64,000 nt of DNA from Haberlea rhodopensis. Lineage: Eukaryota; Streptophyta; Magnoliopsida; Lamiales; Gesneriaceae. The stretch spans positions 6,014,001 through 6,078,000 of the forward strand of contig CAJQUN010000014.1 of NCBI GenBank assembly GCA_907163345.1, in the 5' to 3' direction. Position numbers and translations under genes: made by a program. This document shows, in pieces, positions 43,341 through 55,023 of this stretch (its first letter is position 1; the number at the start of each line of letters is the position of its first letter). The notes beneath the pieces were generated by a model that was not told where the DNA came from, did no database searches, and worked only from the letters and a program-made list of their open reading frames with translations.

Positions 43341-44055
43341 TATCATGTGAGGATATTTTAATACATCGTGCTAAATACCGGGACCAAAACATAACACATC
43401 ACACCACCCAACACCCAACCACCCCCCTTGACCCATGCCCTGCCAGCTGAACCCATACCTCACTTTCCCCTTCTCCCACTCCACCTTCCCATTGCTGAAA
43501 CTCCTCCATTTCTCTCCCAAAAATCGTCCAACAGCTGCTAAACACATAGGAAGGAAGAGATTTCAATTTTCTTTGCAAGAAAACTTGCAAAAATCGGAGC
43601 AAAAGAGGGTGAGGAATCATGCTATGGTTTTGATTTAAAGTTTGTTTAAGTTCAAGTTTTCATTGGTGTTAAAAATGGCATGCTAGCTTAGGTTTTGTTA
43701 AACCTTCGATTCAAGTCCATTTATGGTTTTTTATGAAGTTCCTAGCATGTTTACTTGAGCATGTTATATGTGTTATGTGGTAGATTTGTTGGTTTGAAAG
43801 TATGTGTTCGAGAATCTGGGAAAAGGATTATGGTACCCTGTTTCAGAAAGCTTGGGTGTGTACTGATAATGTTGGGCGATTTTGATGCATGTGGGTATAA
43901 GTTTGGGTGGAACTTCAATTTGAATACACTCATGGTAGTATATTGTAGCTCCTAGCATGTTTGTTTGGACATGTTGTGTGTCTTATATGCTAGTTTTGAT
44001 GGCTTGAAAATGAGTGCTCGGAAATGAAGATTATTCGCGATTTGCAGAACATTGG

Positions 44056-44261
44056 CGATCGATCGGCGCGTCTTCCCGATCGATCGCGAGCACCAGGGTG
44101 CGAGGCAGAACACTTCAGCGATCGATCGCGAGTTTAGCGCGATCGATCGGCGATGCCGCGATCGATCGGCATAACTTCAGCGATCGATCGCGGAAAACAA
44201 AATTTTGAATGTTGAGGCAGTAGCATCTCGCGATCGATCGGGGCTTATTGGCGATCGATCG
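44056..44261. repeat. Gypsy-2 5' LTR array of paired CGATCGATCG palindromes
   Basis: Eight exact copies start at 44056, 44077, 44119, 44140, 44159, 44181, 44231 and 44252, i.e. four pairs with 21-22 bp inside each pair and 42, 19 and 50 bp between pairs. Most are extended by GCG on one side. The 3' LTR has the same array (51055-51260) with several sites mutated by single transitions. Confidence 0.95.
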
Positions 44262-44609
44262 CGAGAAGCCAAATGTGGTGTTTTGAATTATTATTGTAAG
44301 ATTTTTGGTATTGGGCTATTATTGGCATCTAATATTGTGTTGTACACTGGTGTAGAGCCTTCACAGATAGCTACACAACGCAGAGGATAGAGTCCTGCAA
44401 CACACCATATTTTGGAAAGGTACGTAAGCGACGTACGGACACCCAACGGTAACATGTATTTTATGTCTGTTCATTTGACACATGATAGATGCAAAGTTGT
44501 GCATTATGAGTATGATACATGTTGTTATGCATTGTTGTTGCATATGTATGTTGTGGAATAAATGGTGTGTATTCCACGAGTCAGGATTATCTCAGTGATG
44601 ATTTTAATG

Positions 44610-44770
44610 CTTACCGCTTATACCGCTAAAAATGTGGAGCGGGAGGGGGGAGGCTCGCTTGCACATGGAGGCGAGGTATGCCATACGAAGCGAGGAAGAG
44701 ATACCGCTTGTATGAAGAAGCGAGGAAGAAGTACCGCTTGTTAAGGAAATTACGAAGCGAGGGGCATTAA
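44610..44770 (+). repeat. Gypsy-2 LTR GCG-stem hairpin array
   Basis: Stem-loops CATACGAAGCG/CGCTTGTATG at 44682-44714 and AAGCG/CGCTT at 44718-44739 (12-base loops AGGAAGAGATAC and AGGAAGAAGTAC), with further AGCGGG and GGCGAGG motifs. The segment, including the preceding GATGATTTTAATGC, aligns in the same element orientation with the LARD-4 leader (58730-58780) and the LARD-3 leader (35095-35140). Confidence 0.8.
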
Positions 44771-45318
44771 AATATACTGATAATAAACTGACTAAGAAAG
44801 ATTTAAGATTTAAGAAGTGAAGTTATGTCATGACATTTATTTAAAGAAGCCATAATTTCATATAATGATTTGATTATGAGTTATGGTACAGGGACAACCA
44901 ATGGGCGTTTTAAATGCATTGGAAATACAGGAAGTATTTTATATCTATGATTATGCATTATGATTTACATTCATATTATGTTGAATATGGATTATGATGT
45001 GCTCATGTGTTGGGGGTTGTCTTTGTAGGTGCATTTAATACAGAGAACAAGGGTCGGGGTTGACACGTTGAGCTTTAAGGAGTGCTACAGGATTAGCAGA
45101 ACAGAGTTTCATTTTGTATAGTTTCTACAAGGAGTGTAGTAGAACTATAGTCTCACACGCTGTTACTAAGAAATGTAACTAATCCCTTTTGAAATTCTTT
45201 TGGTACTGTAATCTCTATAAGCTCAGGATATCAACACGACCAAACCCTCTGATGAATATGATTAGTTCTCTTAATTGCACCTTATATTGTTGATTATATA
45301 ACGGGGTCTCACATTTAG

Positions 45319-45330
45319 TGGTATCAGAGC
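45319..45330 (+). promoter_or_regulatory. Gypsy-2 primer binding site (tRNA-Met)
   Basis: TGGTATCAGAGC five bases after the LTR end. Confidence 0.93.
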
Positions 45331-45537
45331 AGTGGTTAGATAACCAGGGAACGAGTAAATGGTAGCCTTTAGAAACAAGTTGGCTAGGTATTCATTGGTG
45401 GGCATGTTTATACATGTGGTGCATATTTTTGTATAAGTTGTTATACTAACATGCTTTTGAATAAGATTACTCTTGTTATCTAACGGCTTATATTATGAAC
45501 TGCTTTTGGTATTGTTGTTAACCCCCGTGTTACAGCA

Positions 45538-46515
45538 TGGCGGTTATTAATCCGGAGAACCCCAATGAAGAGGTGGGGGATATAGGCAGTATCAATGCCA
45601 GTATTGCTCAGTCAAATCCTCTACCGCCACCTGCTGTAGGCGTGGAGCCTATTGCACAGATACTGCTACCAGGGAGATAAGTCTGACCCAGTTCTTGAGC
45701 TATCATCCACCGTTATTTGAAGGAACTGAGACTGGGGAAGCAGCCGAGGAATGGCTTGAAAGACTGGAGCAGATATTCGTGTCGGCACCCAGTGCACGGG
45801 CTGTTTGGCTTAGGTTGGCAGAGTTTCAGTTAGCTAAGAAGTCTTCCATGTGGTGGAAGACAACAGTTATGGAGCTGAGGGCTCAGGGTATGACGGTTGA
45901 TTGGACTGTATTCAGGACCTGGTTCCTTAACCGATACTTTTCTACAGCTGCCAGACAATTAAAGGAAGATGAGTTCACTAATTTGAAGCAGGGCGGCATG
46001 TCAGTGTCATATTATGCTATGCAGTATTCCTCACTGTTGAGGATGTACCTCATATCGTTGTGAGCAGTCATGCCAAGATGAGGCGTTTCCTGAAGGGACT
46101 GAGGCCAGAATTATTTGATCGGGTTGTCTCCAACAACCCCAACTCATTTGATGATGCCCTGACTAGGGCAGAGCTGGCAGAGATTGCAGTTGGTGCGTAC
46201 AAGGAAGATGTGCCCCCTTTCATACCACCTCAGAGACCAGCTGTTGACAGCCTGAGGCCACGAGGAGACCATTTTAAGCCTCGTGGGGCCTCTTCATCTT
46301 CTAGATTCAGTGGGAAGAAGTCTCAGAGTCAGAAGCAAAGCAATCGGGGACCAACACAGGGGAGTAAGACAGGGGAGAACAGGTGTGACCACTGTGGAGG
46401 ATTTCATTTGTCACGTGACTGCCGAGGCTGTTATGTTTGTGGCAAGGTGGGCCACCTGGCTAGGGCTTGCCCCAATTGGGCAGGTCAGGCAGACTCTGGG
46501 CCGAATAGGATTTGA
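45538..46515 (+). pseudogene. Gypsy-2 gag
   Basis: ATG at 45538 gives MAVINPENPNEE. A frameshift near 45662 leads to the ORF 45695-46063 (YHPPLFEGTETGEAAEEWLE, SMWWKTTV, WFLNRYFSTAARQLKEDEF), and a second frameshift near 46050 to 46060-46515 (HAKMRRFLKGLRPELFDRVV). The zinc knuckle CYVCGKVGHLARAC is at about 46432-46473, preceded by a CDHCGGFHLSRDC finger. This is the nucleocapsid-forming gag of a chromovirus, broken twice. Confidence 0.9.
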
Positions 46516-46638
46516 CGCTAGGACGGCACCACCGAGCAGCAGTTTGCACCTCGACCACAGGGAGGTCAGGCGGCAGGACCGCCGCAGGGTCAAGTATATG
46601 CACTGACTCGAGAACAGGCAGAGGCAGCTCTGGAGGAG

Positions 46639-48570
46639 GTGATTGCTGGTACGTGCCACTTACTTACGTACCCTGCATTTATTTTAGTAGATACAGGTGC
46701 TTCTCATTCGTTTGTATCTTCTGCTTTTGTGGAGAGACACCACTTGTGTTCGTCTCCGTTGCCCACGCCTCTCATGGTCTCGACACCCACGGGGAAGCAT
46801 GTGATTGCGGATCGATTGTTATCTGATTGCCTCATTTATTTTGAGGGCAATGATCTGAGGACCGATCTGATTTTGTTGGATATGGCAGATTATGACTGCA
46901 TTGTCGGCATTGATGTGTTGAGCAGATACCAGGCTGTGGTTGATTGCCGACAGAAGATGGTTTGCTTTCTATCTGATCAGGGGTTTCAGTGGACCTTTTA
47001 TGGGGACGGCTCTCGTCCAAAGATTCCAGTGGTCTCAGCAGTTAAGATGTCGCGATTGTTGGAACGCGGTCACACGGGCTACATTATTTATGCCGTGAAC
47101 GTATCTGAGGAAAAGGAAGAGTTGAGGATCGAGGATATACCAGTAGTTGCGAAATTCACCGATGTGTTTCCGGATGAGATTCCAGGATTTCCGCCGATCA
47201 GGGATGTGGAGTTTGCGATTGAGTTACTGCCAGGGACATCTGCTATTTCCCGTGCCCCTTATAGGATGGCACCGGCAGAGCTGAGGGAGCTGAAGGTGCA
47301 GTTACAGGAACTCCTCGACAAGGGATACATTCGTCCTAGTGTATCGCCTTGGGGTGCACCAGTCTTGTTCGTAAAGAAAAAGGATGGTTCGATGCGTCTG
47401 TGCATCGATTACCGTCAATTGAATAAAGTGACGATTAAGAACAAGTACCCCCTTCCGAGGATTGATGATTTATTTGATCAGCTTCAGGGCACAGAGCTTT
47501 ACTCAAAGATTGACTTGAGGTCAGGCTATCACCAGATACGAGTTAGAGCTGATGACATTCAAAAGACAGCCTTTCGAACTCGGTATGGGCACTATGAGTT
47601 CTTAGTGATGCCATTCGGGGTGACGAATGCCCCTGCAGTATTTATGAGCTTGATGAACAGAATATTTCAGAGGTATCTTGATCAGTTCGTCATCGTGTTC
47701 ATTGATGACATTCTGGTTTATTCAAGAAGTAAGGAGGAGCATGCCAATCATTTGAGGACGGTACTTCAGATCCTCATAGATCATCAGTTGTACGTCAAGC
47801 TCAGCAAGTGTGAGTTCTGGCTGAGCAGTGTAGCATTCTTGGGTCATATTATCTCTCGAGAGGGGATATCAGTAGATCTCAGGAAGATAGAGGCAGTTAT
47901 GGATTGGTCTGCGCCGACGTCAGTTACTGAGATCCGAAGTTTTCTGGGTTTGGCTGGGTATTATCGACGCTTTGTCGAAGAATTTTCAAAGATTGCCAGG
48001 CCATTGACGCAGCTAACTCAGAAGGGAGTTCCATTCTTTTGGTCGGAAGCTTGTGAGCAGAGTTTCCGGGAATTAAAGCACAGACTGACTTCAGCACCAG
48101 TTTTGGTAATTCCCAGGGAGAACAAGGGGTTCGTTCTCTATACTGACGCATCGCTTCAGGGTCTAGGATGCGTGCTGATGTAGGGTAAGCACGTTGTGGT
48201 TTACACTTCGAGACAATTGAAGCCGCACGAGACGAGGTATCCAGTTCACAATTTGGAACTAGCAGCTATAGTGTTTGCCTTGAAGATATGGCGATACTAC
48301 TTATACGGTACCTCATTCACTATCTTCACTGATCACAAGAGCCTGAAGTTTTTGTTTACGTAGGTTGAGCTGAATATGAGACAGAGGAGATGGATGGACC
48401 TGCTGAAAGATTATGACTGTGAAATCGAATACCATCCGGGAAGAGCAAATTTGACAGCCGATGCTTTGAGTCGGAAGGTGAAGAGCACAGCAGAGGATGC
48501 CATGTGTCTATCAGCTATGATGGGCTCCTATTGTCAGTTGGGATTTTATTATGATGTGTCTACTTAACCG
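46639..48570 (+). pseudogene. Gypsy-2 protease, reverse transcriptase and RNase H
   Basis: A 514-codon ORF (46639-48183) contains the protease ([15 protein letters not shown], about residue 15) and RT ([42 protein letters not shown], palm FIDDILVYS at 47698-47724, [13 protein letters not shown]). RNase H starts [14 protein letters not shown] and then meets TAG at 48181. It continues in frame as [20 protein letters not shown], meets a second TAG at 48361, and resumes LNMRQRRWMDLLKDYDCEIEYHPGR. Both stops stand where chromoviruses have Gln (CAG). Apart from these the coding sequence is long and well preserved. Confidence 0.93.
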
Positions 48571-50034
48571 GTACAGGTATTGACCTTATTAGCTGAGCCC
48601 GTTATTTATGATCACATCAGGAAGACTTAGGAGACCGATGAGGAAGTTCAGAGATGGTTGTCAGTGGTTCGTCTGGGTCAGTCGTCGAAGTTCAGGACGG
48701 CTGAAGATGGTTCCTTGAGGTTAGGTGATCGATGGGTGGTTCCGAATACGCCTGAGTTGCGTAGGGAATATTACAACGAGCTCATTGCAGCAGGATGAGT
48801 ATCCACCCGGGCGGAAAGAAAATGTACAAAGATTTATGTAGCCAGTTTTGGTGGAGACGAATGAAACAAGATGTCACCACATTCGTCAAGAGATGTATGA
48901 TTTGTCAGCAAGTGAAAGCTGAGAGGCAGAGGTATGGTGGTGAGCTTAGAAGTTTGGAGATACCAAAATGGAAGTGGGAGCACGTATCCATGGACTTCGT
49001 GACCCACTTACCGAGGACTGTTTCGGGTTTTGATGCTATCTGGGTAGTCGTGGACAGACTGACTAAAGTGGCTCACTTTATTCCATACTGTATGACCTTC
49101 ACGTACTTGAAGATGGCTCAGTTATATGTCAGAGATGTAGTGAGACTGCATGGGATCCCTGTTTCGATTGTGTCTGATCGAGATCCGCGGTTTACATCTC
49201 ACTTTTGGGAAGGTCTTCAGTCAGCCCTGGGTACAGAATTAAGGTTGAGCACAACCTATCATCCCCAAACGGACGGACAGACCGAGCGTACCATAGAGAC
49301 GCATGAAGATATGTTACGGGCTTGTGTGTTGGAGTTCGATACTTCGTGGCAGGACTCGGTAGCCTTAGTGGAGTTTTCGTATAACAACAGCTACCAGGCA
49401 AGCATACAAATGGCTCTTTTTGAGGCTCTCTATCGTAGGCGTTGTAGGTCGCCTTTATATTGGGACGACGTGGACCGTAATCGGTCGGAGGACCAGAGTT
49501 GGTCCAAGAAATGGAAGAAAAGGTAAAGGTGATCAGAAAGAAAATGAAAGCAGCCCAGGACAGACAGGTAGCGTATGCTAATCAACGGCGTCGGCCGTTA
49601 GAGTTTCAGTTGGGCGACAAGGTCTTTTTGAAGATCTCCCTTTCAGAGGTGTAGTACGTTTTGGTATGCGGGGGAAGTTATCCCCGAGATATGTTGGGCC
49701 GTATGAGATCTTACAGCGTGTTGGTACTCTGGCATACCGGTTGGCCTTACCACCCTCTCTGTCCGGCATTCACGATGTGTTTCATGTGTCTATGTTGCGG
49801 AAGTACGAGCCAGATCCTTCTCATGTGTTGCAGCCTTCTGAGGTTCAGATAGAGTCCGATGTTTCCTATGTGGAGCGGCCTATCAGGATTCTGGATCGGG
49901 CAGATCGCAGACTACGAAACAAAGTTATTCCTATGGTCAAAGTTCAGTGGGATCGTAGGGGTGTCGAGGAGGCCATGTGGGAGACGGAGCAACACATGGT
50001 GCAGCACTACCCGGAACTATTTTCTGGTATGTGA
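48571..50034 (+). pseudogene. Gypsy-2 integrase with chromodomain
   Basis: After a short stretch with a further TAG at 48628, the ORF 48795-49526 gives the zinc-binding end (CMICQQVKAE) and the core: D in MDFVTHLP, D in SDRDPRFTSHFW, E in QTDGQTERTIETHEDMLRA. A frameshift near 49520 leads to EKVKVIRKKMKAAQDRQ. After another, the ORF 49666-50034 carries [20 protein letters not shown] and the chromodomain ([38 protein letters not shown]). Chromodomains direct integration to marked chromatin in related elements. Confidence 0.92.
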
Positions 50035-50090
50035 TTTATGTTTTGTTTCATATTGGGTAAGTGCATGCTGATTTCGAGGACGAAATCTTA

Positions 50091-50105
50091 TAAGTAGGGG
50101 AGTAT
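50091..50105 (+). promoter_or_regulatory. Gypsy-2 polypurine tract
   Basis: TAAGTAGGGGAGTAT abuts the TGTGATATCC start of the 3' LTR. Confidence 0.85.
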
Positions 50106-52311
50106 TGTGATATCCCTGAAATGATTATGTGATTTTTAAACATTAATTATGTTATGAAGATTATGGTATTAATTCATTGGGTTGAATTAATTATATTGGG
50201 GAAATGCGTTTCAGGGTGCATGTGATATATGTTGAGAAATTGGGTTGTAGCATGATTATTTGGGGTGTGTGTTGGTCATTGTGGTATAGCATGTTTAATT
50301 GGGAATTTGAAATATTTTATTGTTTAAATACTATAAAATATCATGTGAGGATATTTTAATACATCGTGCTAAATACCGGGACCAAAACATAACACATCAC
50401 ACCACCCAACACCCAACCACCCCCCTTGACCCATGCCCTGCCAGCTGAACTCATACCTCACTTTCCCCTTCTCCCACTCCACCTTCCCATTGCTGAAACT
50501 CCTCCATTTCTCTCCCAAAAATCGTCCAACAGCAGCTATACACATAGGAAGGAAGAGATTTCAATTTTCTTTGCAAGAAAACTTGGAAAAATAGGAGCAA
50601 AAGAGGGTGAGGAATCATGCTCTGGTTTTGATTTAAAGTTTGTTTAAGTTCAAGTTTTCATTGGTGTTAAAAATGGCATGCTAGCTTAGGTTTTGTTAAA
50701 CCTTCGATTCAAGTCCATTTGTGGTGTTTTTATGAAGTTCCTAGCATGTTTACTTGAGCATGTTATATGTATTATGTGGTAGATTTGTTGGTTTGAAAGT
50801 ATGTGTTCGAGAATCTGGGAAAAGTATTATGGTACCCTGTTTCAGAAAGCTTGGGTGAGTACTGATAATGTTGGGCGATTTTGATGCATGTGGGTATAAG
50901 TTTGGGTGGAACTTCAATTTGAATACACTCATGGTAGTATATTGTAGCTCCTAGCATGTTTGTTTGGACATGTTGTGTGTCTTATATGCTAGTTTTGATG
51001 GCTTGAAAATGAGTGCTCGGAAATGAAGATTATTCGCGATTTGCAGAACATTGGCGATCGATCGGCGCGTCTTCCCGATCGATCGCGAGCACCAGGGTGC
51101 GAGGCAGAACACTTCAGCGATCGATCTCGAGTTTAGCGCGATCGATCGACGATGCCGTGATCGATCGGCATAACTTCAGTGATCGATCGCGGAAAACAAA
51201 ATTTTGAATGTTGAGGCAGTAGCATACGCGATCGATCGGGGCTTATTGGCGATCGATCGCGAGAATCCAAATGTGGTGTTTTGAATTACTTTTGTAAGAT
51301 TTTTGGTATTGGGCTATAATTGGCATCTAATATTGTGTTGTACATTGGTGTAGAGCCTTCACAGATAGCTACACAACGCAGGGGATAGAGTCCTGCAACA
51401 CACCATATTTTGGAAAGGTACGTAAGCGACGTACGGGCACCCAACGGTAACATGTATTTTATGTCTGTTCATTTGACAAATGATAGATGCAAAGTTGTGC
51501 ATTATGAGTATGATACATGTTGTTATGCATTGTTGTTGCATATGTATGTTGTGGAATAAATGGTGTGTATTCCACGAGTCAGGATTATCCCAGTGATGAT
51601 TTTAATGCTTACCGCTTATACCGCTAAAAATGTGGAGCGGGAGGGGGGAGGCTCGCTTGCACATGGAGGCGAGGTATGCCATACGAAGCGAGGAAGAGAT
51701 ACCGCTTGTATGAAGAAGCGAGGAAGAAGTACCGCTTGTTAAGAAAATTACGAAGCGAGGGGCATTAAAATATACTGATGATAAACTGACTAAGAAAGAT
51801 TTAAGATTTAAGAAGTGAAGTTATGTCATGACATTTATTTAAAGAAGCCATAATTTCATATAATGATTTGATTATGAGTTATGGTACAGGGACAACCAAT
51901 GGGCATTTTAAATGCATTGGAAATACAGGAAGTATTTTATATCTATGATTATGCATTATGCTTTACATTCATATTATGTTGAATATGGATTATGATGTGC
52001 TCATGTGTTGGGGGTTGTCTTTGTAGGTGCATTTAATACAGAGAACAAGGGTCGGGGTTGACACGTTGAGCTTTAAGGAGTGCTACAGGATTAGCAGAAC
52101 AGAGTTTCATTTTGTATAGTTTCTACAAGGAGTGTAGTAGAACTATAATCTCACACGCTGTTACTAAGAAATGTAACTAATCCCTTTTGAAATTCTTTTG
52201 GTACTGTAATCTCTATAAGCTCAGGATATCAACACGACCAAACCCTCTGATGAATATGATTAGTTCTCTTAATTGCACCTTATATTGTTGATTAGATAAC
52301 GGGGTCTCACA
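50106..52311 (+). repeat. Gypsy-2 3' LTR
   Basis: 2206 bp, same length as the 5' LTR. Many of the differences are C/T or G/A changes, including several inside the CGATCGATCG sites (e.g. CGATCGATCTCG, GTGATCGATCGG). Confidence 0.93.
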
Positions 52312-52670
52312 ACAACAACTTCTCTTTGGCTTTAGAATTACATATTTGAAGGTCAGAATCATATCCTGGAGATGAGTTACATCCATGTGCACGAAAATCA
52401 CTTACATCGACAGGTTCTGTATACCAACATGCTTCACTTGCACCACTATTGTGGCCTACTATCTGCGAGCATATCTATCTCGCATGCACCACCACATTAA
52501 TGGCACATTACCACCGCCATCGACAGTCTGTCAATTCCTACTTCCTGAAGAAACTCCATTACATGCATTCTTTTCATCATAAACATCAGTTGTCACCAAA
52601 TGAACATCTATAATCTTACACAGAAGAAACATATTTCTCATATCATCCTCATTACTCAAAAACCATTTAG
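52312..52670 (-). pseudogene. MULE transposase, N-terminal middle segment between two insertions
   Basis: On the minus strand, starting beside LARD-4, it reads WFLSNEDDMRNMFLLCKIID then VHLVTTDVYDE, typical of the PB1-like N-terminus of plant MULE proteins. It then degenerates (several stops, 52460-52560) and ends at the Gypsy-2 insertion, after which the reading frame continues at 43107. Both flanks match the target duplications (TTTAG for LARD-4, ACAAC for Gypsy-2). Confidence 0.8.
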
Positions 52671-55005
52671 TGTAAGGACCCCCGTGACCTTAACCCGATA
52701 TCAGTGTATTCACCCATGCCATTAGTGCATACAATCATGTTATCAGAGGGAAAAGATTACATGCAACCCTAGCATGAAATACCATCTATAAAATTTCTCA
52801 CATTATTCCATATAATGTCTAACTTTCCCCCAACATAATGCACATACATATCATGCACCCTTATAATACACTAACATGTTCTCAGTTCATTTAGCAATTC
52901 AATAAATAATTGCATGCAACCCATAAATGAAGAGAGAAAGGCCCTTGCCTTTTTATACAACCCATATACACATATAACAGTGCTCACATGCCAGCATCAA
53001 TAAATGTATGTGTATCAAATGTATAAAACATTGTGCTCAATACCGTCACTGGTACTTCGATCATGGGAGCACCTTCAATCCATAGCTCGAGCTCAACTCC
53101 AAAGCCATTGCTGTACATGTATCACCTGCCCCAACAGAGACAGCCCCCACACGGGGTGAGCATACCAATACCCCCAATCCAATAAGCACAATATTACAAT
53201 TCATAATTTACAGAATGTAAATACCATGAATCTTAAATGATACTCCCTGGATGGTATCATCCTCATCTGGGGATCCCTGTGCTGTTCATGTTCTCAAAAT
53301 AACCGAAACCATCAAATTCCCAAAACCCAGTTTAATCATCTCATTGATTAACTAAATTCACACTTGCCATGCAAGTTTCACAATCGAATATGATTATATC
53401 ATTAAACAATGACTATAGATATCACATATATCTAATCAACAATTCCATAGTTCCATTTCACCGCTCGCTCCACAATAGCGGCATTTTAACCTTAAGCACG
53501 CTCAGCAGTAGCGGCGTCATAACCAATGTTAGCTCAACGGCGACAACATCCCAATCATTGCTCGCTCCGAAGCGGCACCATATATTGCCTAATTAATATA
53601 TCCATTTATTGCAAATACAATATATACCATGCATTCCACAGTTGCAATAATATAAAAAGGTTATGCTCGTACGTTATACGTACCTTATAATTCCGCAGTT
53701 CGAATCCATCCTTGCCTTGGTCCTGAGACCCGATGAATTATGTGCTAACACATAAATAATTCACAATTAATGACAAGCATGCAACCACGTGCCCAATCAC
53801 GTTCACAACCTCCAAATCTATAATCAATCCATGATGATTAACCATTTTAAAAGATCTCGGGCTTAGCATGCATAAGATCCAAAATATTCCGTTTTATAAG
53901 TTCAAGGGTTAACCAATTACTCAATTTAGTATTCCATTTTCTTATTAAAATTTGGCTCCAACCATTTCATTTTAAAAGTATAGCATTCCCATTGGAATGT
54001 AGACATTGCCCTCGGCTAATTAAAACTCGATTATAAAATCCCGACATTTTCCAACATTTTCGAAAAAAACCATTTCCTACGAGTCGCGGTCGATCGCGCA
54101 ATACAGTGGCTAATCAGAACACTCTCGCGATCGATCGTGAGTCTCCGCGATCGATCGCCAAACGCCTCACGGTCGATCGCTGAGACTTAGCGATCGATCG
54201 CCACACTGCGTGTCTTCTTCAAAAATTCAGCTGCTCGTCGTGCTGGATCGGCATGCAATCCGCGATCTATCGCGACCTGCGATTTTTCGAAAAACTCGAG
54301 CTTCAAAGGTGTTTTTCACACCCAAACTCAAAACCAACACCCCATACACCTTCAACACCTCAAATACTCCATTTAAAACCAATAAAAACTCCAAAAACCC
54401 AACTTTGGATTTTTACCAAAAATCCCCAATTTCCAAACCCAACATAATACTCAACCAAAATCCACCATACTACTATCAAATCGAAGACAAGGACGAGGGG
54501 AAGATTAATACCTGATTATCTTCGAGAAATCCGGTTCCTGAGCCAAGCTACCAGCGATATCTCCTCCATGGGAGAAAAGAGGGGAAATGGGGGAAAGGGT
54601 TGGGCATAGAGAGAGGGAAGAGAGAGAGGAAATCCGTGAAATGACGGAATACCGAGTCTACTTGGTATATATAGTACCAAAACTTCAAAATACCAATTCC
54701 ACCACAAATACATCATGACTCATTAAAATTCATTTGTTTTCAATAATTACCTCTCCAACCTCAATTTCAAATACCGGACACAATACAAAGTACCACGGAC
54801 CCCATATACCACCAAAAATCCAATTCCAAGGTTTTTCACCACGATGAGAATACAATCTCAACCTTTGGATTCAACGATCCCAAAATACCCGATTTAACAT
54901 CCTCGGGTGCTCCAACACCATAATTAATTCATAATTGCCACAATTACAATCCATTAAGGATCATTAGCTCACCGGGATTAACATCATTAATCCTCGGGCA
55001 TCACA
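52671..55005 (-). repeat. LARD-4 3' LTR (left)
   Basis: About 2335 bp. Element-orientation order: TATATATA box (54666-54673), palindrome array (54087-54272, partly mutated), GTACGT/ACGTAC repeat (about 53669-53684), GCG hairpin-like block (53460-53575), GGGGGCTGTCTCTG hairpin (about 53130-53163). A GC-rich coding-like ORF is not supported. Confidence 0.9.
54087..54272. repeat. LARD-4 left LTR CGATCGATCG array, degraded
   Basis: Sites start at 54087 (CGGTCGATCG), 54128, 54148, 54170 (CGGTCGATCG), 54191 and 54263 (CGATCTATCG), with a destroyed one near 54241. Spacings are 41, 20, 22, 21, then 50 and 22, the same geometry as in the right LTR. Confidence 0.9.
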
Positions 55006-55023
55006 ATTATCCCCCACTAATAA
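55006..55023 (-). promoter_or_regulatory. LARD-4 polypurine tract
   Basis: The minus strand reads TTATTAGTGGGGGATAAT next to the LTR, preceded by GAGGACGAAATT. Confidence 0.85.

Larger units (their letters stand above)
43108..45313 (+). repeat. Gypsy-2 5' LTR
   Basis: In order it carries: CTATAAAA box (43333-43340), CGATCGATCG array (44056-44261), the inverted repeat GTACGTAAGCGACGTAC (44420-44436), GATGATTTTAATGC, GCG-stem hairpins (44610-44770), and TGCTCATGTGTTGGGGGTTG (about 45000). This order is shared with the LARD LTRs. Confidence 0.93.
43108..52311 (+). mobile_element. Gypsy-2: Ty3 Tekay/Del-type chromovirus, complete but decayed
   Basis: LTRs at 43108-45313 and 50106-52311 are both exactly 2206 bp and start TGTGATATCC and end TCTCACA. 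Flanks are ACAAC on both sides (43103-43107, 52312-52316). It has a tRNA-Met primer site, gag with zinc knuckle, PR-RT-RNaseH-IN order and a chromodomain at the integrase end. A chromodomain and 2.2-kb LTRs fit the Tekay/Del lineage. It is inserted in the MULE gene. LTRs differ at roughly 1-2 percent of positions by my rough count. Coding regions contain frameshifts and at least three TAG stops. Confidence 0.93.

Noticed and set aside
45319..45330. tRNA-like sequences near LTR ends
   Set aside because: These are 12-18 bp primer binding sites complementary to tRNA 3' ends, not tRNA genes. No cloverleaf is present.
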